Assembly (NCBI GenBank): GCA_035545735.1
Contig: DASZXS010000071.1
Coordinates: forward strand, 1-64,000
Source of the DNA: JAJYKC01 sp035545735
GTDB lineage: Bacteria; Acidobacteriota; Terriglobia; Bryobacterales; Bryobacteraceae
Direction of reading: 5' to 3'
DNA: 64,000 nt
In this document: in pieces, positions 17,380-25,975 of the stretch
How positions within the stretch are numbered: position 1 is the first letter of the stretch
Layout: the number at the start of each line of letters is the position of its first letter
Position numbers and translations under genes: made by a program
The notes under the pieces: model-generated
Seen by the model: the letters and a program-made list of their open reading frames with translations, nothing else
Database searches by the model: none
Told to the model about the DNA's origin: nothing

Positions 17380-17397
17380 TGCAAGCGCCTACTTGCA
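17380..17397. promoter_or_regulatory. TetR-type operator copy 1, before the MFS gene
   Basis: The palindrome TGCAAGCGCCTACTTGCA has perfect 6-base arms around a 6-base centre. It begins 4 bases upstream of the transporter ATG and covers the stop codon of the regulator gene. Fifteen of its 18 positions equal the copy in front of the regulator, so binding of the same TetR protein is likely. Confidence 0.7.
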
Positions 17398-18024
17398 TTC
17401 TGGCATGGCGGCGCCGGGACCGCAAATGCCATGGAGGAAGACTGCCACGCAAGTTTCCAGGTACTTCTCGCGCGAGTAGCCCGGTCGGTAAAAGGCCGAC
17501 CGCAGCACGTGGGTGAAGAGCATGGCGGTGAAGGCGTCGACGGCCGCGGCGAGATTCATTTCGCGCACGATCTTCCGGCGCTGCCCCTCGGCGAGGTAGG
17601 CGATGAACTTGGCGCGGAGCGGTTCGCCCACGTCACGGACGATTTTCTCGGTGAGACGCGCGTCGGCGGGCTGGCTCAGCATGGTCCGGACGAACGCCTG
17701 GTAGCGCGTCATGGCGCGTTCATAGGCGTGGGCTAGACGGGTGAGGTCGCGAGCCAGATCGAAGTTGTCCAGGTCGACGCGATCGAGCGCTTCGGACTGC
17801 TCGCGAACGATTTCGCGCGTAACGGCTTCGATCAGATGATCCTTGGATTCGAACTGGCGGAAGAGAGTGGCTTCATTCACGCCCGCGACGTGGGCAATTT
17901 CCCGCGTGGTGGCCGACCAACCCTTCCGTGAAAGGACGTCAATGGCTGCCGCAATCAGCTTGACGGTGGTGGTGCGACGCTCCGGGACGCCGCTTGCGGC
18001 CGGGGATGCTTCTGCCGGATTCAT
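17389..18024 (-). CDS. TetR-family transcriptional regulator of the efflux pump
   Basis: A 211-residue TetR repressor. The N-terminal helix-turn-helix is clear (IAAAIDVLSRKGWSATTREIAHVAGVNEATLFRQFESKDHLIEAV, near 25-70), and the C-terminal ligand domain is all-helical. It should bind a small molecule, leave its palindromic site and free expression of the transporter that follows. The chosen ATG (MNPAEASPA) overlaps the operator by one base, so repression would also autoregulate. A class III aminotransferase gene starts divergently 44 bases away and may share this control. Confidence 0.88.
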   Translation of the reverse strand: MNPAEASPAASGVPERRTTTVKLIAAAIDVLSRKGWSATTREIAHVAGVNEATLFRQFESKDHLIEAVTREIVREQSEALDRVDLDNFDLARDLTRLAHAYERAMTRYQAFVRTMLSQPADARLTEKIVRDVGEPLRAKFIAYLAEGQRRKIVREMNLAAAVDAFTAMLFTHVLRSAFYRPGYSREKYLETCVAVFLHGICGPGAAMPECK

Positions 18025-18041
18025 GCAAGTGCTCACTTGCA
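18024..18041. promoter_or_regulatory. TetR-type operator copy 2, between regulator and aminotransferase
   Basis: TGCAAGTGCTCACTTGCA is a perfect inverted repeat with 8-base arms and a 2-base centre. It overlaps the first base of the regulator's ATG and lies 27 bases before the divergent aminotransferase ATG. Together with the near-identical copy before the transporter it defines a local TetR regulon. Confidence 0.75.
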
Positions 18042-18068
18042 ATATATCACGCAGTTTATTATGGAGAG

Positions 18069-19322
18069 ATGCCGACGAGTGAATCCGCCGGAGCGGCTGC
18101 CGCCGTCTTCGCCGAAGTGCAAGACCTGGAAAAGCAATTCCTTCTCCAAAATTATGCGCGCCTCCCAATCCTTTTGAAGCGCGGGCGGGGATGCTATGTG
18201 TATGACATCAACGGGAAGCGCTATCTCGATCTGATCGCCGGCATCGGAGTCAACGCGCTGGGTTATGCCCATCCGCGTATTACGAGCGTGATTCGCGAGC
18301 AGACGGGGCAGCTTTTGCATACTTCCAACCTGTATTACCACGAGTATCAGGGAAGGCTGGCGCAAAAACTGGCGGCGATCAGCGGCTTGAATCGGACCTT
18401 TTTCTGTAATTCCGGCGCCGAGAGTATGGAAGGAGCGTTGAAGATGATTCGCGCTCACGGCAACCGGACCGGCCCGGAGAAAATCGAGATCGTATCGCTC
18501 GAAAATTCTTTTCACGGAAGGACTCTCGGCGCTATTTCGATCACCGGCCAGCCGAAGTACCGCAAGGACTTCGAGCCGCTGCTTCCAGGGGTCCGGTTCG
18601 TACGAAGCAACGACATGGAAGCGCTGCTGCAGGCGGTGAGCGAGCGTACCGCGGGCATCGTCATCGAATGGATTCAGGGCGAAGGCGGGATCAATCCGAT
18701 GACCACGGAGTTTGCATGGAAGGCGCGAGAACTGGCCGACCGGTACAATGCGCTGCTCGTGTTCGACGAGATTCAATGCGGCGTCGGCCGTCCCGGAACC
18801 CACTTTGCCTACCAAATGGCGGAGCCGGCCATCCTGCCCGACATCATGGTGGCGGCGAAGCCGCTGGCCTGCGGAATTCCGCTCGGGGTGATTGTCGCCA
18901 ATGAGAAAGCCGCCTCCGCGATTGGACCGGGTATGCATGGGTCCACTTACGGAGGTGGTCCTCTGGCATGCCGTGTCGCGTTGGAGTTTCTGGAGATTCT
19001 GGATGAATTACTGCCGCATATCCGCAGCATTGGCGGGTACTTCCGGATGCGGCTCGACGAGCTGGCGAGGCATCATTCCTTCGTGAAGGAAATTCGCGGT
19101 CAGGGGCTGATGATCGGCATGGAACTGACGGTGCCGGGCAAGCAGATTGTGCTCGATGCGCTCGATGCGGGCCTCTTGATCAACTGCACGCACGACACGG
19201 TGCTGCGTTTTCTGCCTCCGTACATTCTCACGGAACGCGACGTGGACCATGCCATCGCCAAGCTGAAGCGGATTTTCAAAAAGGTGAAGGCCGCCGAAGC
19301 GGCGCCATCGGTTCCGGCATAG
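18069..19322 (+). CDS. Class III PLP-dependent aminotransferase, acetylornithine aminotransferase-like
   Basis: A 417-residue fold-type I aminotransferase. Marks include CNSGAESMEGALKM (cofactor phosphate site) near 115, FHGRTLGAISITGQ near 150, VFDEIQCGVGRPG near 235, and AAKPLACGIPLG carrying the Schiff-base Lys. The family moves an amino group between omega-amines (acetylornithine, GABA, putrescine) and 2-oxoglutarate. The overall layout is closest to ArgD-like enzymes, but no arginine genes adjoin it. The upstream in-frame codons run through the operator and regulator gene, so the ATG at the GGAG site is preferred. It is divergent from a TetR-controlled pump. Confidence 0.82.
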   Translation: MPTSESAGAAAAVFAEVQDLEKQFLLQNYARLPILLKRGRGCYVYDINGKRYLDLIAGIGVNALGYAHPRITSVIREQTGQLLHTSNLYYHEYQGRLAQKLAAISGLNRTFFCNSGAESMEGALKMIRAHGNRTGPEKIEIVSLENSFHGRTLGAISITGQPKYRKDFEPLLPGVRFVRSNDMEALLQAVSERTAGIVIEWIQGEGGINPMTTEFAWKARELADRYNALLVFDEIQCGVGRPGTHFAYQMAEPAILPDIMVAAKPLACGIPLGVIVANEKAASAIGPGMHGSTYGGGPLACRVALEFLEILDELLPHIRSIGGYFRMRLDELARHHSFVKEIRGQGLMIGMELTVPGKQIVLDALDAGLLINCTHDTVLRFLPPYILTERDVDHAIAKLKRIFKKVKAAEAAPSVPA

Positions 19323-19323
19323 G

Positions 19324-19349
19324 AGGGCTCTCGCGTCCGCCCTAATTTT
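19324..19349 (+). terminator. Weak hairpin terminator candidate after the aminotransferase
   Basis: AGGGC and GCCCT pair across a 10-base loop and are followed by AATTTT, just after the aminotransferase stop. The element overlaps the end of the convergent DUF4252 gene. The stem is short, so the call is tentative. Confidence 0.3.
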
Positions 19350-19893
19350 CATCCTCGCTCGCGGAGTCGCGGCGGAGATGCAGGACGCCGTCGAGCTTGC
19401 CCAGATCCTTGGGGTCGAGCCGGCCGGAGATCTCAACGAGCGTGAATTCGCGCGGCTGCGCCACCAGGACGACCAGGCCGCTGAAATCCGCGTCGTTCTT
19501 CATGTTTCTCAGGTAGATTTCGTCGTGTTCGCGAGTGTCGCGCTTCACCGACTGAACAATCCGGCCCCAATTGCCGTCCTGGAGCTGCCGCCTCAGGCTA
19601 TCGACGTCCTGCGAAGGATACTCGTTGTCGTGGCTGAAGGTGTAGGAATGGATATATACGCCCCGCAAGCCGGCCAGGAGCTTGCGAACGTCTTTCGCAT
19701 CCTTGTCGTCGTCGCTCAGAAAACTGGCGGCGGCGCGCAGCATCCCGCCGTCGAGGGTGACCTCGGTCCGGTCGGAGGCCCGCGCGGCGAACTTATCCCA
19801 ATCGATCCGCAGGCGCCCGTTCGTTTGGGCCGCCAGCAAAGGCGTCAAAACTACGAGAGACGCCATCCCCAGAAGGCTGTAATGTACTTTCAT
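19342..19893 (-). CDS. Secreted DUF4252 protein
   Basis: A 183-residue exported protein. The N-terminus is a typical signal peptide (MKVHYSLLGMASLVVLTPLLAAQ). The mature part matches DUF4252: it has the strand RIDWDKFAARASDRTEVTLDG, then a Leu-rich helix (KDVRKLLAGLRGVYIHSYTF) and FSGLVVLVAQPREFTLVEISG near the end. In Acidobacteriota such proteins are often linked to ECF sigma or anti-sigma systems, but none adjoins this one. It is transcribed leftward alone, towards the aminotransferase. Function unknown. Confidence 0.8.
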   Translation of the reverse strand: MKVHYSLLGMASLVVLTPLLAAQTNGRLRIDWDKFAARASDRTEVTLDGGMLRAAASFLSDDDKDAKDVRKLLAGLRGVYIHSYTFSHDNEYPSQDVDSLRRQLQDGNWGRIVQSVKRDTREHDEIYLRNMKNDADFSGLVVLVAQPREFTLVEISGRLDPKDLGKLDGVLHLRRDSASEDEN

Positions 19894-20043
19894 AACCCTT
19901 ATTACGCGGAGGCCGGCTTCGCGTGTTCAAATTCTTTTACAGGGAGCTCCGAGGCTTCCGGTCGCAGAGAACCGCCGGTTGACGCTACAATTTTTAGGGA
20001 AACAGACGCGGTCGAAACCAACACAAGGACAAAACCCTCATCC

Positions 20044-20496
20044 ATGAAAATTGCTGTCGGCGCGGACCACGCCGGATTCGACTTGAAAAATGTATTGGCG
20101 GAAGACCTCCGGAGGGCCGGCTATGAGGTGCTGGATGTCGGGACTTACAGCGCCGCGCCGGTGGACTATCCGGACTTTGCGGAAGCCGTGGGCAATGCGG
20201 TGAACGATGGGCGGGCGGAACGGGGAATCCTGATCTGCGGCAGCGGCGTCGGCGCGTGCGTTGCGGCGAACAAGATCAAGGGAATCCGGGCGGGCATCTG
20301 CCACGACAATTATTCGGCGCACCAGGGCGTCGAGCACGATGATATGAATGTCCTGGTTCTCGGGTCCAGAATTACGGGTGTAGAGGTCGCCCGTGAACTG
20401 GCGGCCGTATATGTGAGGGCGAAGTTCAGCGGCGAGGAGCGGCATGTGCGCCGCTTGAAGAAAGTGGCCGCGATTGAAGCCAAATACTCGAAATAG
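20044..20496 (+). CDS. rpiB: Ribose-5-phosphate isomerase B
   Basis: A 150-residue RpiB/LacAB isomerase that interconverts ribulose-5-phosphate and ribose-5-phosphate in the cytoplasm. The signature is complete: MKIAVGADHAGF at the N-terminus, the catalytic-Cys segment ILICGSGVGACVAANK near 60-75, and NVLVLGSR near 110-120. The open frame continues far upstream but only this ATG gives a family-like N-terminus. It leads a same-strand run of pentose-phosphate genes: the transaldolase-Pgi fusion starts 32 bases later, then gnd and zwf, so it is probably the first gene of that operon. Confidence 0.92.
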   Translation: MKIAVGADHAGFDLKNVLAEDLRRAGYEVLDVGTYSAAPVDYPDFAEAVGNAVNDGRAERGILICGSGVGACVAANKIKGIRAGICHDNYSAHQGVEHDDMNVLVLGSRITGVEVARELAAVYVRAKFSGEERHVRRLKKVAAIEAKYSK

Positions 20497-20528
20497 TAAT
20501 CAGCGGTTAGAAAAGAGGAGAGAGCACA

Positions 20529-23411
20529 ATGAGCAGCCCTTCGACGGGAAACGCCGCGGCGACGGGGAGCCGCCTGCTGGAATTGAGCAAGCAGGGCCAG
20601 TCGGTCTGGCTTGACTACATCCGCCGCAATCTGATCACCAGCGGCGAACTTCAGGCGCTGGTGGATCACGACGGCTTGAAGGGAGTCACCTCTAACCCGG
20701 CAATCTTCGAAAAAGCGATTACCGGCAGCAACGACTATACCGATCTCATCGAGGAACTGCGGAAACAAGGTCTCGATCCCATGGCGTTCTACGAACGAAT
20801 CGCCATTCGCGACATCCAGGACGCCGCCACCGTGCTGCACGGGGTCTACGAGCGGACCCAGCGGCGGGATGGGTATGTGAGTCTGGAGGTTTCTCCCTTC
20901 TTAGCCAACGACACCGAGGGCACCATCGACGATGCGCGCCGGCTATGGAAGGCGGTAGGCCGTGAAAACCTGATGATCAAGGTGCCCGGGACGGATGCCG
21001 GCGCGCCGGCGATCGAGAAGTTGATCGGCGAAGGCATCAACATTAACGTCACTCTGCTGTTTTCGCAGCAGGCATACGAAAAAGTGGCGCTGGCCTTTAT
21101 CGCCGGCCTTGAGAAATACGCCGCCGCGGGAGGCGACGTCAGCCGCGTGCACAGCGTGGCGAGTTTCTTCGTCAGCCGCATTGATGCCGTGGTGGATGCG
21201 CAAGTGAAGTCGCGCCTCAAAACAACAACCGATCCGGACCAGCAGGCGCTGCTCAAGGGGTTGCTGTCGAAAGTCGCGATCGCCAACGCCAAGATCGCCT
21301 ATCAGCTTTACAAGGAGCTGTTTGGGTCCGCGCGCTGGAAGGCGCTGGCGGCGAAGGGCGCGCAGACGCAGAGATTGTTATGGGCCAGCACGGGCACGAA
21401 GGACCCGAGCCTCTCCGATGTCCTCTACGTCGAGGAGTTGATTGGGCCCGACACGGTGAACACGATTCCCCCGGCGACGCTCGACGCCTTCCGCGACCAC
21501 GGAAAAGCGCGGCCCAGCCTGGAAGAAGACGTGGTGGGCGCGGCCGATACCATGGATGCTTTGGCGAAAGCCGGCATCTCGATCGACGAAGTTACCGGCG
21601 GGTTGGTGAAGCAGGGAGTCAAGCTGTTCGCGGAGGCTTTCGACAAGCTGCTCAACTCGGTGGATCAGAAGTGCAAGGTCGCTATTGGCAGCGATGTGAA
21701 CCGGCAAACATATACGCTGTCCGATGAGCTGTCGAAAGAAGTGGCCGCCGAGCTGGAGGATTGGCAGCTCACGGGCAAGGTGCGGCGGTTGTGGTCGCGC
21801 GATCCGCGGCTGTGGTCTGGTACCGATGAGGGAAGCTGGCTCGGCTGGCTTGGAATTACCGAAGATCAGCTTTCGCAGCCGGAGCACTTGAAGAGCATCG
21901 CCGCAGACGTCAGGCAGGCGGGTTTCGAGTATGCGCTGCTGCTCGGCATGGGCGGCTCCAGTTTGTGCCCGGAAGTGCTCGCACTGTCATTCGGCAGGAC
22001 GGAAGGATTTCCCGAGATGTATGTGCTCGACTCCACCGACCCGGCGCAGGTAAAGGAATTCGAGAACAAGATCGATTTTGCGAAGACGCTATTCATTGTG
22101 TCGAGCAAGTCCGGGTCGACGCTCGAACCCAATATTTTCAAGCAATACTTCTATGAGCGCGCGAAAGAGGTGCTGGGCGCAACCGAGGCGGGCAGTCATT
22201 TCATTGCGATCACCGATCCGGGTTCGAAGATGGAGCAAGTGGCGGCGGCGGGAGGTTTCCGGCATATTTTCCACGGCGTTCCCAGTATCGGCGGCCGTTA
22301 CTCGGCGCTCTCCAATTTCGGCATGGTTCCGGCGGCGGTGATGGGAATCGACGCGCCGAAGTTCCTGGACCAGGCGGACGTGATGGCGATCTCGTGCTCG
22401 TCGTGCCTTCCGGCGGCGAAGAATCCGGGAGTCACGCTGGGCGTGATCCTGGGCGTGTCCGCGAAGGGCGGTCGGGACAAGGTGACGATCATCGCTTCGC
22501 CGGGAATCCGGGACCTGGGCGCGTGGCTGGAACAGCTACTGGCCGAATCGACCGGCAAGGATGGCAAGGGTTTGATTCCCGTGGACCGCGAGCCGCTGGG
22601 TTCGCCGGACGTCTATGGCGGCGACCGTGTATTTGCCTATTTGCGGCAGGAATCGGCGCCCGACGCCGCGCAGGATTCGGCTGTGGAGGCGATCGAAAAG
22701 GCCGGCCACCCGGTGGTCCGCATCGCGGTGACCGACGTCTACAACATCGGCCAGGAGTTTTTCCGCTGGGAGATTGCCACCGCGGTGGCCGGCTCGATTC
22801 TCGGCATCAACGCGTTCAACCAACCGGATGTCGAGGCGAGCAAGATCGCCACACGCAAGCTGACTTCCGAATACGAGAAAAACGGCTCTCTGCCGGCGGA
22901 GACGCCCTTCTTTGACGGGGATGGCGTCCAGCTTTTTGCCGACGACAAGAACACCGCCGCGCTGCGGAGCGCGGCGGCGGAGAAGACGCTGGCGGGTTAT
23001 CTGAAGGCGCACCTGGACCGCATCGGCGCGCGGGATTATTTTGCGCTGCTGGCCTACATTCCCATGACCGAAGAGCACGAGGCGAAATTGCAGAGCGTTC
23101 GCGGCGCGGTGCGTGACAAGAAGAAAGCGGCCACCTGCCTCGGCTTTGGACCGCGTTTTCTGCATTCCACCGGACAGGCGTACAAGGGAGGCCCGAACAC
23201 CGGCGTCTTCCTTCAAATTACAACGGAAGACGCGATAGACCTGCCGGTTCCGGGTCAGAAATATACGTTCGGCATCGTGAAGGCGGCACAGGCTCGGGGA
23301 GACTTTCAAGTTCTGTCGGAGCGCAGCCGGCGCGCACTGCGGATTCATCTGAAATCCGCTGAAAACGGGCTGAACACGCTGGCTTCGGCCATCAGGCAGG
23401 CGCTGCAATAG
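20529..23411 (+). CDS. Bifunctional transaldolase / glucose-6-phosphate isomerase
   Basis: A 960-residue fusion. The N-terminal third is a transaldolase, with TSNPAIFEKAI near 54-64 and the Schiff-base Lys151 in ENLMIKVPGTDAG. From about residue 400 it is a phosphoglucose isomerase, with LLGMGGSSLCPEVL near 475, SSKSGSTLEPNIF near 520 and GGRYSALSNFG near 590. The pair links glucose-6-phosphate to erythrose-4-phosphate and sedoheptulose-7-phosphate exchange in one polypeptide. Such fusions are known in several bacteria. A purine-rich AGAGGAGAG ribosome site precedes the ATG. It sits in the pentose-phosphate operon, 36 bases before gnd. Confidence 0.93.
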   Translation: MSSPSTGNAAATGSRLLELSKQGQSVWLDYIRRNLITSGELQALVDHDGLKGVTSNPAIFEKAITGSNDYTDLIEELRKQGLDPMAFYERIAIRDIQDAATVLHGVYERTQRRDGYVSLEVSPFLANDTEGTIDDARRLWKAVGRENLMIKVPGTDAGAPAIEKLIGEGININVTLLFSQQAYEKVALAFIAGLEKYAAAGGDVSRVHSVASFFVSRIDAVVDAQVKSRLKTTTDPDQQALLKGLLSKVAIANAKIAYQLYKELFGSARWKALAAKGAQTQRLLWASTGTKDPSLSDVLYVEELIGPDTVNTIPPATLDAFRDHGKARPSLEEDVVGAADTMDALAKAGISIDEVTGGLVKQGVKLFAEAFDKLLNSVDQKCKVAIGSDVNRQTYTLSDELSKEVAAELEDWQLTGKVRRLWSRDPRLWSGTDEGSWLGWLGITEDQLSQPEHLKSIAADVRQAGFEYALLLGMGGSSLCPEVLALSFGRTEGFPEMYVLDSTDPAQVKEFENKIDFAKTLFIVSSKSGSTLEPNIFKQYFYERAKEVLGATEAGSHFIAITDPGSKMEQVAAAGGFRHIFHGVPSIGGRYSALSNFGMVPAAVMGIDAPKFLDQADVMAISCSSCLPAAKNPGVTLGVILGVSAKGGRDKVTIIASPGIRDLGAWLEQLLAESTGKDGKGLIPVDREPLGSPDVYGGDRVFAYLRQESAPDAAQDSAVEAIEKAGHPVVRIAVTDVYNIGQEFFRWEIATAVAGSILGINAFNQPDVEASKIATRKLTSEYEKNGSLPAETPFFDGDGVQLFADDKNTAALRSAAAEKTLAGYLKAHLDRIGARDYFALLAYIPMTEEHEAKLQSVRGAVRDKKKAATCLGFGPRFLHSTGQAYKGGPNTGVFLQITTEDAIDLPVPGQKYTFGIVKAAQARGDFQVLSERSRRALRIHLKSAENGLNTLASAIRQALQ

Positions 23412-23447
23412 GTCGGCGGCAGATTCCGGAAAAAAAGAGGATTAACA

Positions 23448-24437
23448 ATGCAATTAGGAATGATCGGCCTGGGGAAAATGGGCGGCAACATGGTGCGCCG
23501 CCTGATGCGGAACGGACACGAATGCGTGGTGTTCGATCTGAACGCGGACAACGTGAAGAAGCTCGCCGCGGAGGGCGCGACCGGGGCTTCCTCGCTGGCG
23601 GATTTCGCCGCGAAGCTGGCCAAACCCCGCGCCGCGTGGGTGATGGTGCCCGCGGGCGCCGCCACCGAACAGACGGTGATGTCGCTGGCGGAACATTTCG
23701 AGCCTGGCGACGGCATCATCGACGGCGGCAATTCCTATTTCAAGGACGATATCCGGCGATCCAAGGTGCTGGCGGGGAAGGGTATTCAGTATCTCGACGT
23801 CGGCACCAGCGGCGGCGTGTGGGGAGTGGATCGCGGATATTGCATGATGATTGGCGGTCCGAAAGACGTGGTGCAGCGTCTGGACCCGATTTTCAAGGCG
23901 CTCGCGCCGGGCGAGGGGGACATCCCGCGGACGCCCGGGTTTGAGAAACGGCAGAGCACGGCCGAACAGGGCTACTTGCACACCGGCCCTTCCGGGGCGG
24001 GCCACTTCATCAAGATGGTGCATAACGGCATTGAGTACGGGCTGATGCAGGCCTATGCGGAAGGCTTCGACATCATCAAGAACGCCGGCTCCCCGGGCGT
24101 TGCCGAGGATCACCGTTTCGAGTTCGATCTCCCGGACATCGCCGAAGTGTGGCGGCGCGGCAGCGTGGTCGGCTCATGGCTGCTGGACTTGACGTCGATG
24201 GCGCTCACCGAGAGCCCGGCGCTCGACGAATACACCGGCTTCGTGGAAGATTCCGGCGAAGGGCGGTGGACGATTCAGGCGGCGATCGAAGAGGCGGTGC
24301 CGGTGGAGGTGCTCTCCGCGTCGCTGTACGCGCGCTTTCGCTCGCGGCAGACGCATACTTTCGCCGAGAAAATGCTCTCGGCGATGCGGCAGAAGTTCGG
24401 CGGACATATTGAATTGAAAGCCCCGGGCGGGAAATAG
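23448..24437 (+). CDS. gnd: 6-phosphogluconate dehydrogenase, short decarboxylating form
   Basis: A 329-residue 6-phosphogluconate dehydrogenase that yields ribulose-5-phosphate and CO2. It is the short YqeC/GndA-like form rather than the 470-residue enzyme. The dinucleotide motif is GLGKMGGNM at residue 7, and the second strand ends in VFDLN, whose Asp favours NAD over NADP. The substrate segment GPSGAGHFIKMVHNGIEY is near 180-197, and the catalytic Lys and Asn are both there. The glucose-6-phosphate dehydrogenase gene starts 5 bases after its stop, so the two enzymes are co-translated or closely coupled. Confidence 0.92.
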   Translation: MQLGMIGLGKMGGNMVRRLMRNGHECVVFDLNADNVKKLAAEGATGASSLADFAAKLAKPRAAWVMVPAGAATEQTVMSLAEHFEPGDGIIDGGNSYFKDDIRRSKVLAGKGIQYLDVGTSGGVWGVDRGYCMMIGGPKDVVQRLDPIFKALAPGEGDIPRTPGFEKRQSTAEQGYLHTGPSGAGHFIKMVHNGIEYGLMQAYAEGFDIIKNAGSPGVAEDHRFEFDLPDIAEVWRRGSVVGSWLLDLTSMALTESPALDEYTGFVEDSGEGRWTIQAAIEEAVPVEVLSASLYARFRSRQTHTFAEKMLSAMRQKFGGHIELKAPGGK

Positions 24438-24442
24438 AACAA

Positions 24443-25975
24443 ATGGCGGATCAACCGAAGGTTCCGCAGCAAACCCCGCCCCCGGCGCCACGGCAAGGCG
24501 ACCCGTGCGTCATGGTGATTTTTGGCGCGTCGGGAGATCTGACCAAAAGAAAGCTGATCCCGGCTCTCTATAATCTGGCGAAAGATCATCTTCTCTCCGA
24601 TCACTTCGCCGTGATCGGTTTCGCCAAGGACGATTTCAGCACCGATCAGTTTCGTCAAAAGCTCCGGGATGAAATCGCGCAGTTCGCCGACGAAACCATC
24701 GATCCGGCGATTTTCGAAAGCCTCGTGAGCCGGGTGGAGTTCATGAACGGCGATTTCGCGGACCCGGGTTCTTACGCGCGGCTAAAGGAAATGCTGGAGA
24801 AGGCCGAAAAGGATTTTGGCATCGCTCCGAACCGGTTTTACTATCTCGCGACAGCGCCGTTGTTCTTCTCCACCATCGTGCGGCAGTTGGGCGCCGCCGG
24901 CCTGACCGAGGAAAGCGCGGGCTGGCGCAGGGTGGTGATCGAAAAACCGTTCGGCCGGGACCACGATTCGGCGCGGCAGCTCAACAAAGAGATCCGCGAG
25001 GTATTGAACGAAAAGCAGATTTACCGGATCGACCACTATCTTGGCAAAGAGACCGTCCAGAACATTATGGTGTTTCGTTTTGCGAATGGAATCTTCGAGC
25101 CGATTTGGAACCGGCGCTATGTGGATCATGTTCAGATCACCGTCGCCGAGACGGTTGGGGTGGAACAGCGCGGTGGATATTACGATAGCGCCGGCACGCT
25201 GCGCGACATGATTCCGAATCATATTTTTCAACTCATCTGTCTCACCGCCATGGAGCCGCCGGTCTCCTTCGACGCCGACGCGGTTCGGGATGAGCAGGCG
25301 AAAATTCTCAAAGCGCTGCAGCCGCTCTCACCGGAAGATGTTCTGGCGCGCACCGTGCGCGGACAGTATGAAGGCTACCGGGCGGAGCCGAACGTCTCGC
25401 CGGCGTCGCGCACCGAAACGTTCGTTGCCATGAAGTTTTTTATCGACAACTGGCGCTGGGCGGATGTTCCTTTTTATGTGCGCACCGGCAAGAAAATGCC
25501 GGCGCGGGTGACCGAGATCGCCATCCAGTTCCGGCGCGCGCCGTTTGTTCTGTTCCGGAAGACATCGGTGGAAGGACTGCACCCGAATCGCCTGGTGCTT
25601 CATTTGCAGCCGGACGAAGGAATTTCACTGAGCTTCGGCGCGAAGATTCCGGGTACGGTGGTCCGGATGGGCGACGTGAATATGGAGTTCCACTACGAAG
25701 ACTATTTTGGAACTACGCCGAGCACCGGGTACGAGCGTTTGCTGTATGACTGCATGCTCGGTGACGCAACGCTGTTTCAGCGGTCGGACATGGTTGAGAC
25801 CGCGTGGGGCGTAGTCGCGCCGATTCAGGACGTCTGGGAAGCGCTGCCTCCCCGGTCGTTTCCCAATTACGCCGAAGGGACTTGGGGGCCGAAGGAAGCG
25901 GACGAACTGCTGGCGCGCGACGGGCGCCATTGGTCTACCTGCGACGTCAATTCGCCGGCGAAGCCGGACGCTTAA
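24443..25975 (+). CDS. zwf: Glucose-6-phosphate 1-dehydrogenase
   Basis: A 510-residue Zwf that oxidises glucose-6-phosphate to 6-phosphogluconolactone. Clear marks are the nucleotide motif GASGDLTKRK at 28-37, EKPFGRD at 168-174, and the active-site run RIDHYLGKE starting at 195. A Pro/Gln-rich 20-residue N-terminal extension precedes the fold. It ends the pentose-phosphate operon. No 6-phosphogluconolactonase gene is present in the window. The stop codon overlaps by 4 bases the stop of the convergent propeller gene. Confidence 0.94.
   Translation: MADQPKVPQQTPPPAPRQGDPCVMVIFGASGDLTKRKLIPALYNLAKDHLLSDHFAVIGFAKDDFSTDQFRQKLRDEIAQFADETIDPAIFESLVSRVEFMNGDFADPGSYARLKEMLEKAEKDFGIAPNRFYYLATAPLFFSTIVRQLGAAGLTEESAGWRRVVIEKPFGRDHDSARQLNKEIREVLNEKQIYRIDHYLGKETVQNIMVFRFANGIFEPIWNRRYVDHVQITVAETVGVEQRGGYYDSAGTLRDMIPNHIFQLICLTAMEPPVSFDADAVRDEQAKILKALQPLSPEDVLARTVRGQYEGYRAEPNVSPASRTETFVAMKFFIDNWRWADVPFYVRTGKKMPARVTEIAIQFRRAPFVLFRKTSVEGLHPNRLVLHLQPDEGISLSFGAKIPGTVVRMGDVNMEFHYEDYFGTTPSTGYERLLYDCMLGDATLFQRSDMVETAWGVVAPIQDVWEALPPRSFPNYAEGTWGPKEADELLARDGRHWSTCDVNSPAKPDA

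Noticed and set aside
17994..18068. Earlier start for the aminotransferase, in frame from 17994
   Set aside because: These codons cross the regulator gene and its operator and give a sequence unlike the family. The ATG at 18069 is the natural start.
19378..20043. Long N-terminal extension of ribose-5-phosphate isomerase B
   Set aside because: It is antisense to the DUF4252 gene and a lone RpiB domain of 150 residues matches the usual size exactly.
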